NCBI GenBank assembly: GCA_021812785.1
Contig: JAKAMR010000061.1
Span: 1-17,742 of the forward strand
Direction of reading: 5' to 3'
Length of the DNA stretch: 17,742 nucleotides
Source of the DNA: Nitrospirota bacterium
Lineage (GTDB): Bacteria > Nitrospirota > Thermodesulfovibrionia > Thermodesulfovibrionales > JdFR-88
The notes below the pieces were generated by a model. The model saw only the letters and a program-made list of their open reading frames with translations. It searched no databases and was not told the origin of the DNA. The position numbers and the translations under genes were made by a program. Position 1 is the stretch's first letter; every line of letters starts with the position of its first letter. Shown in pieces: positions 1-7,698 of the stretch.

Positions 1-68
1 CTCATCGCCGATTAAAATGGGCATAATTAAAGCGGAGCCCCTTCAGATCCGTCTGAACTTTTTAAAAT

Positions 69-96
69 AGGGGCCTGCAATGTGAAGCAGGGGCCT
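69..96. repeat. 8-bp direct repeat upstream of the first promoter
   Basis: AGGGGCCT occurs at 69-76 and again at 89-96, exactly 20 bp apart (about two helical turns), and ends 5 bp before the candidate -35 box. The position would suit an activator or repressor site. The short hairpin CCTGC/GCAGG also falls here. No regulator can be named; this may be chance. The rest of 1-166 holds no recognisable gene. Confidence 0.35.
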
Positions 97-100
97 CATA

Positions 101-131
101 TTGAAAAGTCCTGGGCCATTCCGTGTATAAT
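101..131 (+). promoter_or_regulatory. Sigma70-type promoter candidate for the citrate synthase-like operon
   Basis: A perfect TATAAT lies at 126-131, with TTGAAA at 101-106. The 19-bp spacer is longer than the optimal 17. A transcript would start near 138 and leave a leader of about 30 nt with the ribosome binding site AGGTGGA at 152-158, 8 nt before the ATG at 167. Confidence 0.55.
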
Positions 132-166
132 ATAGAACTTAAAAAAACTTCAGGTGGATTAAAAAC

Positions 167-1405
167 ATGGCGGATCATAAGGTTTATCTTATCGACGTAA
201 CCAACAGGGACGGGGTCCAGACATCCAGGATCCTGCTGCCGAAATTGTCCAAGACAATGCTCAATCTCTATCTGGATGAGATGGGTATTTTCCAGAGCGA
301 GGTGGGTTTCCCCACGCTCAAGCACGAGGTGGGCTATATAAACGCCAACCTTGAGCTTGCCAAGCTGGGCGTCATAAAAAGGCTCCATCTGGAAGGATGG
401 TGCCGGGCCATCCCGGAAGACGTTGAGCTTACGTTCAAGAACTGTCCAGACCTGAAGCACGTAAACGTCTCCATGTCCACATCGGACATTATGATACAGG
501 GCAAGTTCCAGGGCAAGAAGGGATGGAGCGAAATACTGGGCTCCCTTCAGAAGTCTGTCAGGCTGGCAAAGGACCTGGGGGCCAAATCGGTCGGAATAAA
601 CGCCGAGGACGGGTCCAGGACGGACATCAATAAACTTATAGAGTTCGTGCACGCGGGAAAAGAGGCCGGGGCGGACAGGTTCCGCTACTGTGACACCCTG
701 GGGCTTGACGACCCGATCACGAGCTATGACAGGATAAAGGCTATCGCCCTTGCGGGCAAGATGGACATAGAAATGCACTGCCACAACGATCTGGGCATGG
801 CCGAGGCCGTATCAGTGGCAGGGGCCCAGGGGGCTGTGGACGGGGGAGTGGATGCTTACATTAACACCACCGTGAACGGTTACGGCGAGCGCTGCGGCAA
901 CTGCGACCTGGTCTCCACCGTGCTTGCCCTCACGTATTCCCAGGCATTGAAGGAAAGGGCCCATCTGGATGAGCATACGAAGCTCAAAACGGCCTGGAAA
1001 ATAGCCAGATACGCCTCTTACGCCTTCGGGCTCCCGATACCCATAAACCAGCCCGGTGTGGGCTCAAACGCCTTCGCACACGAATCCGGCATACACGCTG
1101 ACGGCGCTCTTAAGGACAGAAGGAATTATGAGCTCTATGACCCCGAGGACGTAGGGCGGGGCGAGCCCATGATCACTGAGACCGGGCGCGTCATCACCAC
1201 CGGCGCATACGGGGGGATCAAGGGGTTCAGGCACGTCTATGACAAGCTTGGCATAAGCTTCAAGGACGATGCCGAGGCCAGACAGGTCCTGGAGCTTGCG
1301 CAGTACGCGAACCTGCATACGCAAAAGCCCCTGACCGACGATGAGCTTCGTCTCCTGGCGACCCATCCTGACATCGTCAGGAAGATACTCACGGTCGTTT
1401 TCTAA
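167..1405 (+). CDS. Re-citrate synthase or homocitrate synthase family protein (DRE-TIM metallolyase)
   Basis: A 412-aa HMGL-like TIM-barrel enzyme that condenses acetyl-CoA with a 2-oxo acid. Visible motifs are the N-terminal DVTNRDGVQ (residues 10-18, the variant of the usual DxTLRDGxQ, with D15 a predicted metal ligand), HCHND at 204-208 (H204 and H206 are metal ligands), NGYGERCGN at 237-245 and HESGIHADG at 305-313. Its size fits enzymes without the LeuA regulatory domain. From memory of the family, DVTNRDGVQ together with MIQGKF and the INAED..RTD stretch is typical of the Re-citrate synthase/homocitrate synthase clade of anaerobes, first characterised in Clostridium kluyveri, rather than of LeuA. 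The next gene, an isocitrate-type dehydrogenase, favours citrate as the product. The start is supported by AGGTGGA at 152-158. Homocitrate synthase (lysine or nitrogenase cofactor) is the main alternative; no nif or lysine gene is nearby. Confidence 0.88.
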   Translation: MADHKVYLIDVTNRDGVQTSRILLPKLSKTMLNLYLDEMGIFQSEVGFPTLKHEVGYINANLELAKLGVIKRLHLEGWCRAIPEDVELTFKNCPDLKHVNVSMSTSDIMIQGKFQGKKGWSEILGSLQKSVRLAKDLGAKSVGINAEDGSRTDINKLIEFVHAGKEAGADRFRYCDTLGLDDPITSYDRIKAIALAGKMDIEMHCHNDLGMAEAVSVAGAQGAVDGGVDAYINTTVNGYGERCGNCDLVSTVLALTYSQALKERAHLDEHTKLKTAWKIARYASYAFGLPIPINQPGVGSNAFAHESGIHADGALKDRRNYELYDPEDVGRGEPMITETGRVITTGAYGGIKGFRHVYDKLGISFKDDAEARQVLELAQYANLHTQKPLTDDELRLLATHPDIVRKILTVVF

Positions 1406-1444
1406 AAGATATAGAAATGACAACAGAATCGGAGACCTCTATCT

Positions 1445-2527
1445 ATGTATAAAGTAACATTCATACCGGGAGACGGAGTAGGGCCGGAGCTGTCTGAAGC
1501 CACCAGCATGGTGCTTGAGGCCACAGGGGTGGGTTTTGAATGGGATTTTCAGGACGCAGGAGAAGACGTCTACGAGAAGGAAGGCAACCCCCTGCCGCAA
1601 AGGGTCATAGATTCCATTAAGAAAAACAAGGTGGCCATAAAAGGCCCGGTCACCACGCCCGTGGGCAAAGGGTTCAGGAGCATAAACGTCCAGCTCCGCC
1701 AGGCTATGGACCTCTATGCCTGCCTGAGGCCGTGCAAGAGCTTCAAGGGGGTCAGGTCCAGATATGAAAATATAGACCTAGTCATCGTCCGGGAGAACAC
1801 CGAGGACCTCTATGCAGGGATAGAGTTCCAGAAATCCACCCCGGAGGCGCTTCGCCTGATAGATACCATACGCGAGCTTTCCGGAAAAGACATCCGGAAA
1901 GACTCCGGGATAAGCATAAAACCGATATCGGTTTCCGGCACTGAGCGCATTGTCCGTTTTGCATTCGATTACGCCCGTAAAAACGGAAGAAAAAAGGTCA
2001 CCGCCGTCCACAAGGCAAACATAATGAAGTTTTCTGACGGGCTTTTCCTTGAGGTGGCAAGGGCGGTAGCCGCGGATTATCCGGATATCGGGTTTGAAGA
2101 CCGGATAATAGACAATATGTGCATGCAGCTTGTGCAGAAACCGGAGCTTTATGATGTCCTTGTCCTGCCCAACCTGTACGGCGATATCATTTCGGACCTT
2201 GGCGCCGGCCTGATAGGCGGGCTCGGTCTTGCTCCTGGCGCGAATATCGGAGAAGGGTATGCGGTTTTCGAGCCCACCCACGGCAGCGCCCCCAAGTACA
2301 AGGGGTTGAACAAGATGAATCCCTTTGCTATGATGCTATCAGGTGTCATGATGTTAAGGTATCTTGGGGAACAGGACGCGGCTGAAAGGCTCGAAAAGGC
2401 GATTGCCGGTGTAATTGAGGAGGGCAGGCATGTCACATATGACATGAAACCCTCTCCTGATGATCCTTCCGCCGTCTCGACCACTGATGTCGCACACGCC
2501 GTCATCGGGAAGATGAAGGCCAACTGA
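1445..2527 (+). CDS. icd: Isocitrate dehydrogenase (isocitrate/isopropylmalate dehydrogenase family)
   Basis: A 360-aa beta-decarboxylating dehydrogenase that probably oxidises isocitrate to 2-oxoglutarate and CO2. The substrate loop reads RSINVQLRQ at 78-86. It matches the E. coli Icd loop RSLNVALRQ, so S79, N81 and R85 correspond to S113, N115 and R119, residues that define isocitrate rather than isopropylmalate specificity. R95 and the [10 protein letters not shown] motif complete the site. In the coenzyme loop [12 protein letters not shown] (276-287), K284 and Y285 match the NADP-type Lys344-Tyr345 of E. coli; NAD-type enzymes have Asp-Ile there. The later Tyr391 equivalent (VTYD) is kept but the Arg395 equivalent is not. 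The gene starts 39 bp after the synthase gene, with GGAG at 1431-1434, and both are likely in one operon. Homoisocitrate dehydrogenase is a less likely alternative. Confidence 0.87.
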   Translation: MYKVTFIPGDGVGPELSEATSMVLEATGVGFEWDFQDAGEDVYEKEGNPLPQRVIDSIKKNKVAIKGPVTTPVGKGFRSINVQLRQAMDLYACLRPCKSFKGVRSRYENIDLVIVRENTEDLYAGIEFQKSTPEALRLIDTIRELSGKDIRKDSGISIKPISVSGTERIVRFAFDYARKNGRKKVTAVHKANIMKFSDGLFLEVARAVAADYPDIGFEDRIIDNMCMQLVQKPELYDVLVLPNLYGDIISDLGAGLIGGLGLAPGANIGEGYAVFEPTHGSAPKYKGLNKMNPFAMMLSGVMMLRYLGEQDAAERLEKAIAGVIEEGRHVTYDMKPSPDDPSAVSTTDVAHAVIGKMKAN

Positions 2528-2540
2528 CCTTTCCTATTTA

Positions 2541-3791
2541 ATGGAGCCTCCCGGTATACTAGAAGCACTTCTTATAATTCTGTCGATCTTCGCCCTTGCG
2601 GCGCTATCCAGCGTGGAGGCTTCGTTCATCTCCGCCAACCGCTATAAGATAAGAAGTCTGGTGGAGAAGAACAACAGGCGGGCCATTGTCCTTAAGAAGA
2701 TACTGGATCAGCCGGACCGGCTTTTCAGCGCTGTCATCGTTTCCGCAAACATGCTTACCATATTTGCCACGGCCCTTGGCACCCTGGTGGCCGTCAAGAT
2801 GCTGGGCAGCAAGGGCGTGATAATCTCCACCGCCGTCATGACGTTTCTGACCGTCGTGTTCGGCGAGCTTACGCCAAAGACCATGGCGCTGGCGCACGCG
2901 GACGAGTTCGCCCTTTCGCTGGCCAGGCCGGTGCAGATATATATGAAGCTCATAAGTCCGCTGGTGTGGTTCTTCAGCCGTTTTCTGAACCTGATAGGAA
3001 TAAAACAGGAGCCTCTGCCTTCATATCTGACCGTGGATGAGATAAAGGCCGCCATAACCGTTGGCGAAGAGGCCGGTACGCTGGAAGAGGAAGAAAAGGA
3101 GCTTCTGCACCGGGTCTTTGAGTTCGGCGACATGATGGTATCAGAGGTCATGGTGCCCAGGACCGAGATCGTATCCATCCCGAGCACCGCCTCCATTTCA
3201 GAGGCCATGGCGCTGGTGAAGGAAGAGGGCTATTCCAGGTATCCCGTGATCGGGGAAAGCATCGATGACATATCAGGGATACTATATATAAAAGACATCC
3301 TTATAAAGATGGCCGAAGGCACGGTGAATGAGACCACCCCGGTAACGGAGATCATGAGGGAAACCTACTTTGTCCCGGAAAACAAGATGCTCTCGGAACT
3401 CTTGGACGAGATGCAGAAAAAGAAGTTCCAGATCGCCATCGTGATAGACGAATATGGAGGCACGGACGGCCTTATCACTTTCGAGGACATAATGGAGGAG
3501 ATCGTGGGCGGCCTTCAGGACGAGTTCGAGGAGATCGAGGCCGAACGGGAGATCGAGATAGTGGACGAGCGGACTTTCATAGTCTCCGGACAGACCGGGA
3601 TGGATGAGGTGAACGAGCTGGTAGGGGCCGATATGAAATCGGCGGAGTTCCACACCATAGGGGGGTTCGTGTTCGGGCTGTTCGGCAGGCTCCCAAAGGT
3701 GGGAGAGCAGGTGAGATATCAGAACCTGCGCTTCCTCATCCTCGAAATGGAGGAGAGGAAGATATCAAGGCTTAAGATAACGAAGCTTTAA
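2541..3791 (+). CDS. CNNM/CorC-type membrane protein (DUF21, CBS pair, CorC_HlyC)
   Basis: A 416-aa protein of the 'hemolysin'/CorC/CNNM family, whose characterised members move or sense Mg2+ or other divalent ions at the inner membrane. The DUF21 region (about 1-155) has hydrophobic segments near 8-30, 62-85, 92-108 and 132-152 and the conserved FGELTPKT motif at 107-114. Two CBS repeats follow: about 203-258 (starting VMVPRTEI) and 268-322 (VIDEYGGTDGLIT). The C-terminal CorC_HlyC domain is about 337-412. The start lies 13 bp after the isocitrate dehydrogenase stop and lacks a clear Shine-Dalgarno, so translation may depend on coupling. No functional tie to citrate metabolism is evident; it may simply share the transcript. 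Ion specificity cannot be read from sequence. Confidence 0.9.
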   Translation: MEPPGILEALLIILSIFALAALSSVEASFISANRYKIRSLVEKNNRRAIVLKKILDQPDRLFSAVIVSANMLTIFATALGTLVAVKMLGSKGVIISTAVMTFLTVVFGELTPKTMALAHADEFALSLARPVQIYMKLISPLVWFFSRFLNLIGIKQEPLPSYLTVDEIKAAITVGEEAGTLEEEEKELLHRVFEFGDMMVSEVMVPRTEIVSIPSTASISEAMALVKEEGYSRYPVIGESIDDISGILYIKDILIKMAEGTVNETTPVTEIMRETYFVPENKMLSELLDEMQKKKFQIAIVIDEYGGTDGLITFEDIMEEIVGGLQDEFEEIEAEREIEIVDERTFIVSGQTGMDEVNELVGADMKSAEFHTIGGFVFGLFGRLPKVGEQVRYQNLRFLILEMEERKISRLKITKL

Positions 3792-3816
3792 AAAACTAAA
3801 AAAGGGATATTATGCG

Positions 3817-3860
3817 AAAAACCCCAGAGGGTTTATATCCAAACCCTCCGGGGTTTTTTT
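3817..3860. terminator. Bidirectional intrinsic terminator
   Basis: The arm running from the A tract through CCCCAGAGGGTTT (to 3834) pairs with AAACCCTCCGGGG and the following T tract (3841-3860). There is one mismatch and a 6-nt loop. The 3' arm ends in seven T, and the 5' A tract gives a U tract on the other strand. It closes the + operon ending at 3791 and can stop the convergent lipoprotein transcript ending at 3992. Confidence 0.9.
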
Positions 3861-3991
3861 AAAAAACCACGAGCGGCGATGTTTGCCACGCCTGCCTTTG
3901 AAAAACGGTTCTCCTTAAATTAATTCGGGCAATTTAAATTTAAATCATGTTCAAAAATTAACCTCCAAATTATAGGCTAGTCATGGGCAAA

Positions 3992-6900
3992 TCATGGGAA
4001 TTGCGGGCCCGAATAAGGGAAAAACTGGGGCCCCTTTGCGACTCCCACCAACTCGGATACGGTGCCGTCTCCGTTATTGGTCACCCACACATTGCCGGAA
4101 GAGTCTATCGCTACATCGACAGGGTTTGTGCCTACCGTGTATGAATTGACGACAGTGCCGGATGAGTTCAATTCCGTAACCGTATTGCCGCCTTTATTTG
4201 CCACCCAGATATTGCCGGCGGAGTCGATCGCCACTCCTTCAGGAGCTGCGCCCAATGTATATGGCGAAGACGAAGTTGACGGAGCGGTCAATTTAACTAT
4301 CGTCCCTGCGGAAGTTGATGGATTAGAAGCCGCTAAATTCGTTGTCCATGCATTGCCGGAGGCGTCTATAGCCATGCCCTCAGGGCCTGTCATGTTGGTG
4401 GAAAACAAGTTACCCGGCGAACTGTACGAGCTTGAGCTCAATAATTCGGTTACCTCGCCGTAGCCATAATCATTATATCCAACCCACACATTGCTGGCGG
4501 CATCAATCGCCAGGCCGGTGGCCACACCTCCTCCGAAGCCGGCAGAGAATGTGTTCGATGACGTGTAATTTGGCGCCAGGAATTCGTACAGATTTGTCAT
4601 GGTGCCGGTATAAGTGTTTGTCACCCAGACATTGCCGGAGGCGTCTATGGCTATGCCCCCCGGGCCAGTCATACTGGGCGTGGCCATATTGAATGCCGCG
4701 CTTGTTGCATAGCCAGAACTTTTTAATAATTCGGTTATGGAGGTGCCGGTGCCCGTTACCCAGACATTGCCGGAGGCGTCTATGGCTATGTACCCCGCAC
4801 CCGTTATATTGCCGCCGCCAAAAGTGCCTATTACGCTGCCGGAAGAGTCCATTTCTTCCACCGTGCCGTCGCCGCTGTTGGCCACCCAGATATGGCCGGA
4901 GGCGTCTATGGCTATCCCCAGTGGATGGATCCCTGCCGTAAACGTGTTGGTGCCGCCCACGGAGGGTGAAGTTGTAGTGAAGCTCCATGAATATACGCTT
5001 GCAAGCGCCACATTGTCGGCGCCATAAGCCCCCGTCATGATGGTGGCGGTGTATGAGGTGCCGGTGCTGAGCGGGAATGATGGGGTAAAGGTCGCCGTAT
5101 TGGTGGAGGCGTCGAAAGTCACTGCTCCGGTTACCTGTGTCCCGTTAGGCCCGGTAATGGTGAATGTCCCCGAATTGATAGTCGAGGAATTCATTGCCGC
5201 GCTAAAGGTTGCCGTCACAGCCGGGGAGGTGCTTACGCCGGTTGCATTGTTAGCGGGGCTTACGGAGCTTACGCTTGGAGCGGTCAAGGTATAACTGCCG
5301 CCCGTAATGGCGACCGGATCAGGGACTTGGAAAAAGGCCTGTTTGCCGCCGGCCGTTTTCGGGTTAATTACGATGACACCGTCGGCGCCGTTCGCGCCCT
5401 TTCCTATGACCCAGGCGTTGCCTGACGAATCGAAGGCTATCTGCTCCGCGGCCTGCGAAACCTGAAACCCGGGCACGGTAACGCCCAGATCATAATGGTT
5501 TATCAGGGTGCCGTTCGAAGAGCTGTATTCGTAAGCACTTGAAGAAGCAGCGCCGTATTGCGTGATCGCGATCCAGATGTTGCCGGAAGGATCAACGGCC
5601 ATCGGAAACCCGTTGAAAGGAACTTGTTTATCACTTTCCAAACTCCCCTGGGATTCTACCGTATAATTTGCAACTGATCCGCCCGGCTTTATCTCGCTGA
5701 GATCCGGAGTGCCGGCAGGGTTGGCTGAAGCATAAAATCCAGCAAAGGCCCATAGGTTGCCGGCCGGGTCCGTGGCGATCGAGTTAAAGTTCTGCAGCCC
5801 AGGATCGGGAACCCCGCCTGGCAGAGAGATGAGATTGCCCGAGGAAGAACTGAATTCCGCAACGTTCACACTGAAAGACTGCCCATAGGTGGGGAACCCC
5901 CCTCCCAATGCATCAACCCAGAGGTTGCCGGAATGGTCCACGGCAATCGGACCGGGACTACTGATAGAGTTGCCCGATCCGCTATATGTATCGAAATATC
6001 TGATATACGGGTCCTGGCTTTGATTCAGGCTGCAGCTTGCGGTATTAAGTTCTATTATCGCCCCGTCCCACCAGTCATATATTTGAGAGGTCCCGTTTTC
6101 ATAATAACCGCCTTCGCCATCGCCCCACCCGGGGTAAGAGCGTGGAGGTGTGGTTTCTGTTACCGGCGTGTAATCATAACCTACCGCGCTCGTAACCCAC
6201 ACATTGTTTTTATAATCGACGGCGAGATAATTCGAATCGTTATAATTCGGTCTGTTTCCGGAAGAGACGCTGCCAGTATGTAAATAGCAGGTCTGCTCGG
6301 ATGCCCCCGAGGGACTGAGCTCGGTAACCACGCCGGCGCCGCTGACCCATACATTGCCGTTTGAATCAACGGCTATTGAATCCGGGGCCGGACCTGCGTT
6401 ATAGGGTCCAGATACATTGCCTGACGAATCGAGTTTTCTGGCCGTGCCGTCGCCACTCGCGATCCACACAGAAAAATTTGCCGGTATGTTAAAGTCCGGC
6501 TTGATGTTCGTTAATCCCGAAGGCAGGGCAGGAGGCGTCTCGGCATTTGCCAATCCGGCCTGGTCGTTATTATTCAGCGTGCCGCTGATATTTACGGTGC
6601 CGCCGCCGTTGCCGGTAAATTGGAAACCATCAAACGTAAAGTTCCCGTTTCCGCCGTTGCCTGTTAACGCGGCCAAAAGGGCTTGCTTTGCCCCATTGTT
6701 AGGAACGCTTAAATAGTTAAGCAGGTCCTGCATCGCCTGGTTGTATTTTTCCCCAGTTTGGTTTTTAACAGTGTCCGCAAGGTCCTGAAGCAGGGCCAAT
6801 ATTTCATTAATAAGCTGGGAATTCGCAGGGTTTGAAAGCGATATCGAGTTTAAATCCTGCCCCTGCATGCCGTTAAATAACTGGCCGATATAGTAGAGCA

Positions 6901-7372
6901 TCTGTTTAAGATAGAAATCCACCTGAGTGGAATTCAAATTGGTGTTTATGGTCCCATCGGCGTTAAACAGCGCCTCGCCTATTAAGGTGGTCAAGGGAGT
7001 TATGTAAACAGTCGACGTGCCTCCGGGAACAAGAAATCCAACCATGGTGGGCGCAGCCGTGCTGGACCCTTTATCGCTGAAGGTCCCACCGGAAACATAG
7101 AGCAGATAGTAATCGGAAGAATTGTAATTGCTTATAGTTAAAGCGAAACTTCCATCCGATTGGGTGTATCCGGTCCCCGCCTGGGCGAGACCCGAAGAAG
7201 TAACCTGATATACGATTATGGATGCGCCCGATACGGGACCGTCTATCACCTTGCCGCTTATGGAGGCCGTGCCGCCGCCACCGCCCCCCCCGCACCCGGC
7301 AAGAGAGATCAACAGGACCGGTAAAAACAGCCAGATCAATACTTTTTTTAATTCATCAAGCTCTGCCTTCAT
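3992..7372 (-). CDS. Giant modular lipoprotein: two Vgb/NHL-type propellers with an Ig-like domain between
   Basis: A 1126-aa predicted surface or periplasmic lipoprotein of unknown function. Order: signal peptide 1-26 with lipobox LAGC (lipidated C27); a glycine run; a carboxypeptidase-regulatory-like beta domain (about 36-115); a helical segment (126-235); propeller 1 (about 300-690), whose six blades carry the I-A-x-D-x-S/A-G-N-x-W-V signature; a Big_5-like Ig domain (about 700-802, starting VSSVSPANNATGV); and propeller 2 (about 812-1110) with seven blades such as IAIDASGNVWV. Such blades occur in NHL, virginiamycin B lyase-like and related repeat proteins; no catalytic residues can be assigned. 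The ATG follows GGGGAGGA at close spacing. The gene is last in the minus-strand cluster and paralogous to the lipoprotein gene at 7699-10800. It ends short after the last blade with two GPQF motifs and has no sorting tail. A role in attachment, sensing or polymer binding is only a guess. Confidence 0.85.
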   Translation of the reverse strand: MKAELDELKKVLIWLFLPVLLISLAGCGGGGGGGTASISGKVIDGPVSGASIIVYQVTSSGLAQAGTGYTQSDGSFALTISNYNSSDYYLLYVSGGTFSDKGSSTAAPTMVGFLVPGGTSTVYITPLTTLIGEALFNADGTINTNLNSTQVDFYLKQMLYYIGQLFNGMQGQDLNSISLSNPANSQLINEILALLQDLADTVKNQTGEKYNQAMQDLLNYLSVPNNGAKQALLAALTGNGGNGNFTFDGFQFTGNGGGTVNISGTLNNNDQAGLANAETPPALPSGLTNIKPDFNIPANFSVWIASGDGTARKLDSSGNVSGPYNAGPAPDSIAVDSNGNVWVSGAGVVTELSPSGASEQTCYLHTGSVSSGNRPNYNDSNYLAVDYKNNVWVTSAVGYDYTPVTETTPPRSYPGWGDGEGGYYENGTSQIYDWWDGAIIELNTASCSLNQSQDPYIRYFDTYSGSGNSISSPGPIAVDHSGNLWVDALGGGFPTYGQSFSVNVAEFSSSSGNLISLPGGVPDPGLQNFNSIATDPAGNLWAFAGFYASANPAGTPDLSEIKPGGSVANYTVESQGSLESDKQVPFNGFPMAVDPSGNIWIAITQYGAASSSAYEYSSSNGTLINHYDLGVTVPGFQVSQAAEQIAFDSSGNAWVIGKGANGADGVIVINPKTAGGKQAFFQVPDPVAITGGSYTLTAPSVSSVSPANNATGVSTSPAVTATFSAAMNSSTINSGTFTITGPNGTQVTGAVTFDASTNTATFTPSFPLSTGTSYTATIMTGAYGADNVALASVYSWSFTTTSPSVGGTNTFTAGIHPLGIAIDASGHIWVANSGDGTVEEMDSSGSVIGTFGGGNITGAGYIAIDASGNVWVTGTGTSITELLKSSGYATSAAFNMATPSMTGPGGIAIDASGNVWVTNTYTGTMTNLYEFLAPNYTSSNTFSAGFGGGVATGLAIDAASNVWVGYNDYGYGEVTELLSSSSYSSPGNLFSTNMTGPEGMAIDASGNAWTTNLAASNPSTSAGTIVKLTAPSTSSSPYTLGAAPEGVAIDSAGNIWVANKGGNTVTELNSSGTVVNSYTVGTNPVDVAIDSSGNVWVTNNGDGTVSELVGVAKGPQFFPYSGPQFP
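4062..4930 (-). repeat. Seven propeller-blade repeats visible at DNA level
   Basis: On the + strand a core like TTGCCGGAGGCGTCTATGG recurs near 4351, 4630, 4765 and 4891, with more diverged copies near 4091, 4211 and 4491. Each encodes the blade core ID-A/S-SGN-x-WV on the minus strand. Copies near 4630 and 4765 are almost identical over about 27 bp, pointing to recent blade duplication or conversion. This is protein-coding repetition, not a CRISPR array: spacing is irregular and the reading frame is kept. Confidence 0.8.
7284..7291 (-). repeat. G8 homopolymer just after the lipobox cysteine
   Basis: Eight consecutive C on the + strand (G8 in the coding strand) encode part of the glycine run directly after C27 of the 1126-aa lipoprotein. 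The paralogue has only five C at the matching place. A tract of this length can slip during replication and would shift the frame near the N-terminus. Confidence 0.6.
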
Positions 7373-7384
7373 ATGTTCCTCCCC

Positions 7385-7402
7385 GGGGACGCAAAATCCC
7401 CC
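7385..7402 (-). promoter_or_regulatory. Leader hairpin next to the ribosome binding site of the 1126-aa lipoprotein gene
   Basis: Read on the minus strand, GGGGA and TCCCC pair around the loop TTTTGCG, directly before the GGGGAGGA ribosome binding site. The same hairpin with a changed loop stands before the paralogous gene at 10813-10830. It could control translation, or simply be inherited with the duplication. It matches no riboswitch class I know. Confidence 0.4.
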
Positions 7403-7438
7403 TTTTGAAAAATTTTTTAATCTCCGGGCCTCGAATCC

Positions 7439-7666
7439 TTATTCGTCATAATCCTTATATTTCCTTTTTCCCTTAAGCGTCTTGAATCACAGATTTTTAT
7501 TCTTATTTAAAATCCATTAAAATGGTTTTGCCTGTCAAGATGATATTTATAACTTCAAAGTAAATGACTAAACCGGCTTTCCCATGAACGAGCTCTCCAC
7601 AAGTCCTGAGGCGATATCCGGGTCCATGGCGTCCCGTCTGTAAATGCGGATTATGTAACTTTCCAT
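7439..7666 (-). pseudogene. Decayed copy of the small YIIRIYRRD gene
   Basis: An ATG at 7666, behind an excellent AGGAGGT ribosome binding site, opens a 32-codon frame (7568-7666) beginning MESYIIRIYRRD and ending at a TAG. It matches the first half of the intact 67-aa gene at 10867-11070. The C-terminal codons KYKDYDE and stop survive at 7439-7462. The middle (about 7463-7567) is AT-rich, about 24 bp longer than in the intact copy, and unrelated to it. It contains TTGACA (7533-7538, minus) and the near-palindrome AAAACCATT-TT-AATGGATTTT, but no good -10 box at normal spacing. Either the gene died after the cassette duplicated, or the 32-aa peptide is still made; the first is more likely. This feature and the leader hairpin account for the whole gap between the two lipoprotein genes. 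Confidence 0.8.
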
Positions 7667-7698
7667 CAATTCAAACCTCCTTTAAGAGGAGAACGGAC

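Noticed and set aside
62..784. A 240-codon minus-strand frame opposite the citrate synthase-like gene
   Set aside because: It lies entirely antisense to a clearly conserved enzyme and its product shows no family pattern; the + frame has all catalytic motifs.
4062..4930. CRISPR-like repeated TTGCCGGAGG units
   Set aside because: Units are irregularly spaced, diverged, and translate in frame to propeller blades; no unique spacers and no cas genes.
7385..7480. Possible riboswitch (for example cyclic-di-GMP type) before the lipoprotein gene
   Set aside because: Only a single short hairpin is evident; the conserved core sequences and paired helices of known classes are not seen.
7510..7538. Promoter from TTGACA in the AT-rich segment before the 1126-aa gene
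   Set aside because: No acceptable -10 hexamer at 15-19 bp; the near-palindrome is noted but a promoter call is not supported.
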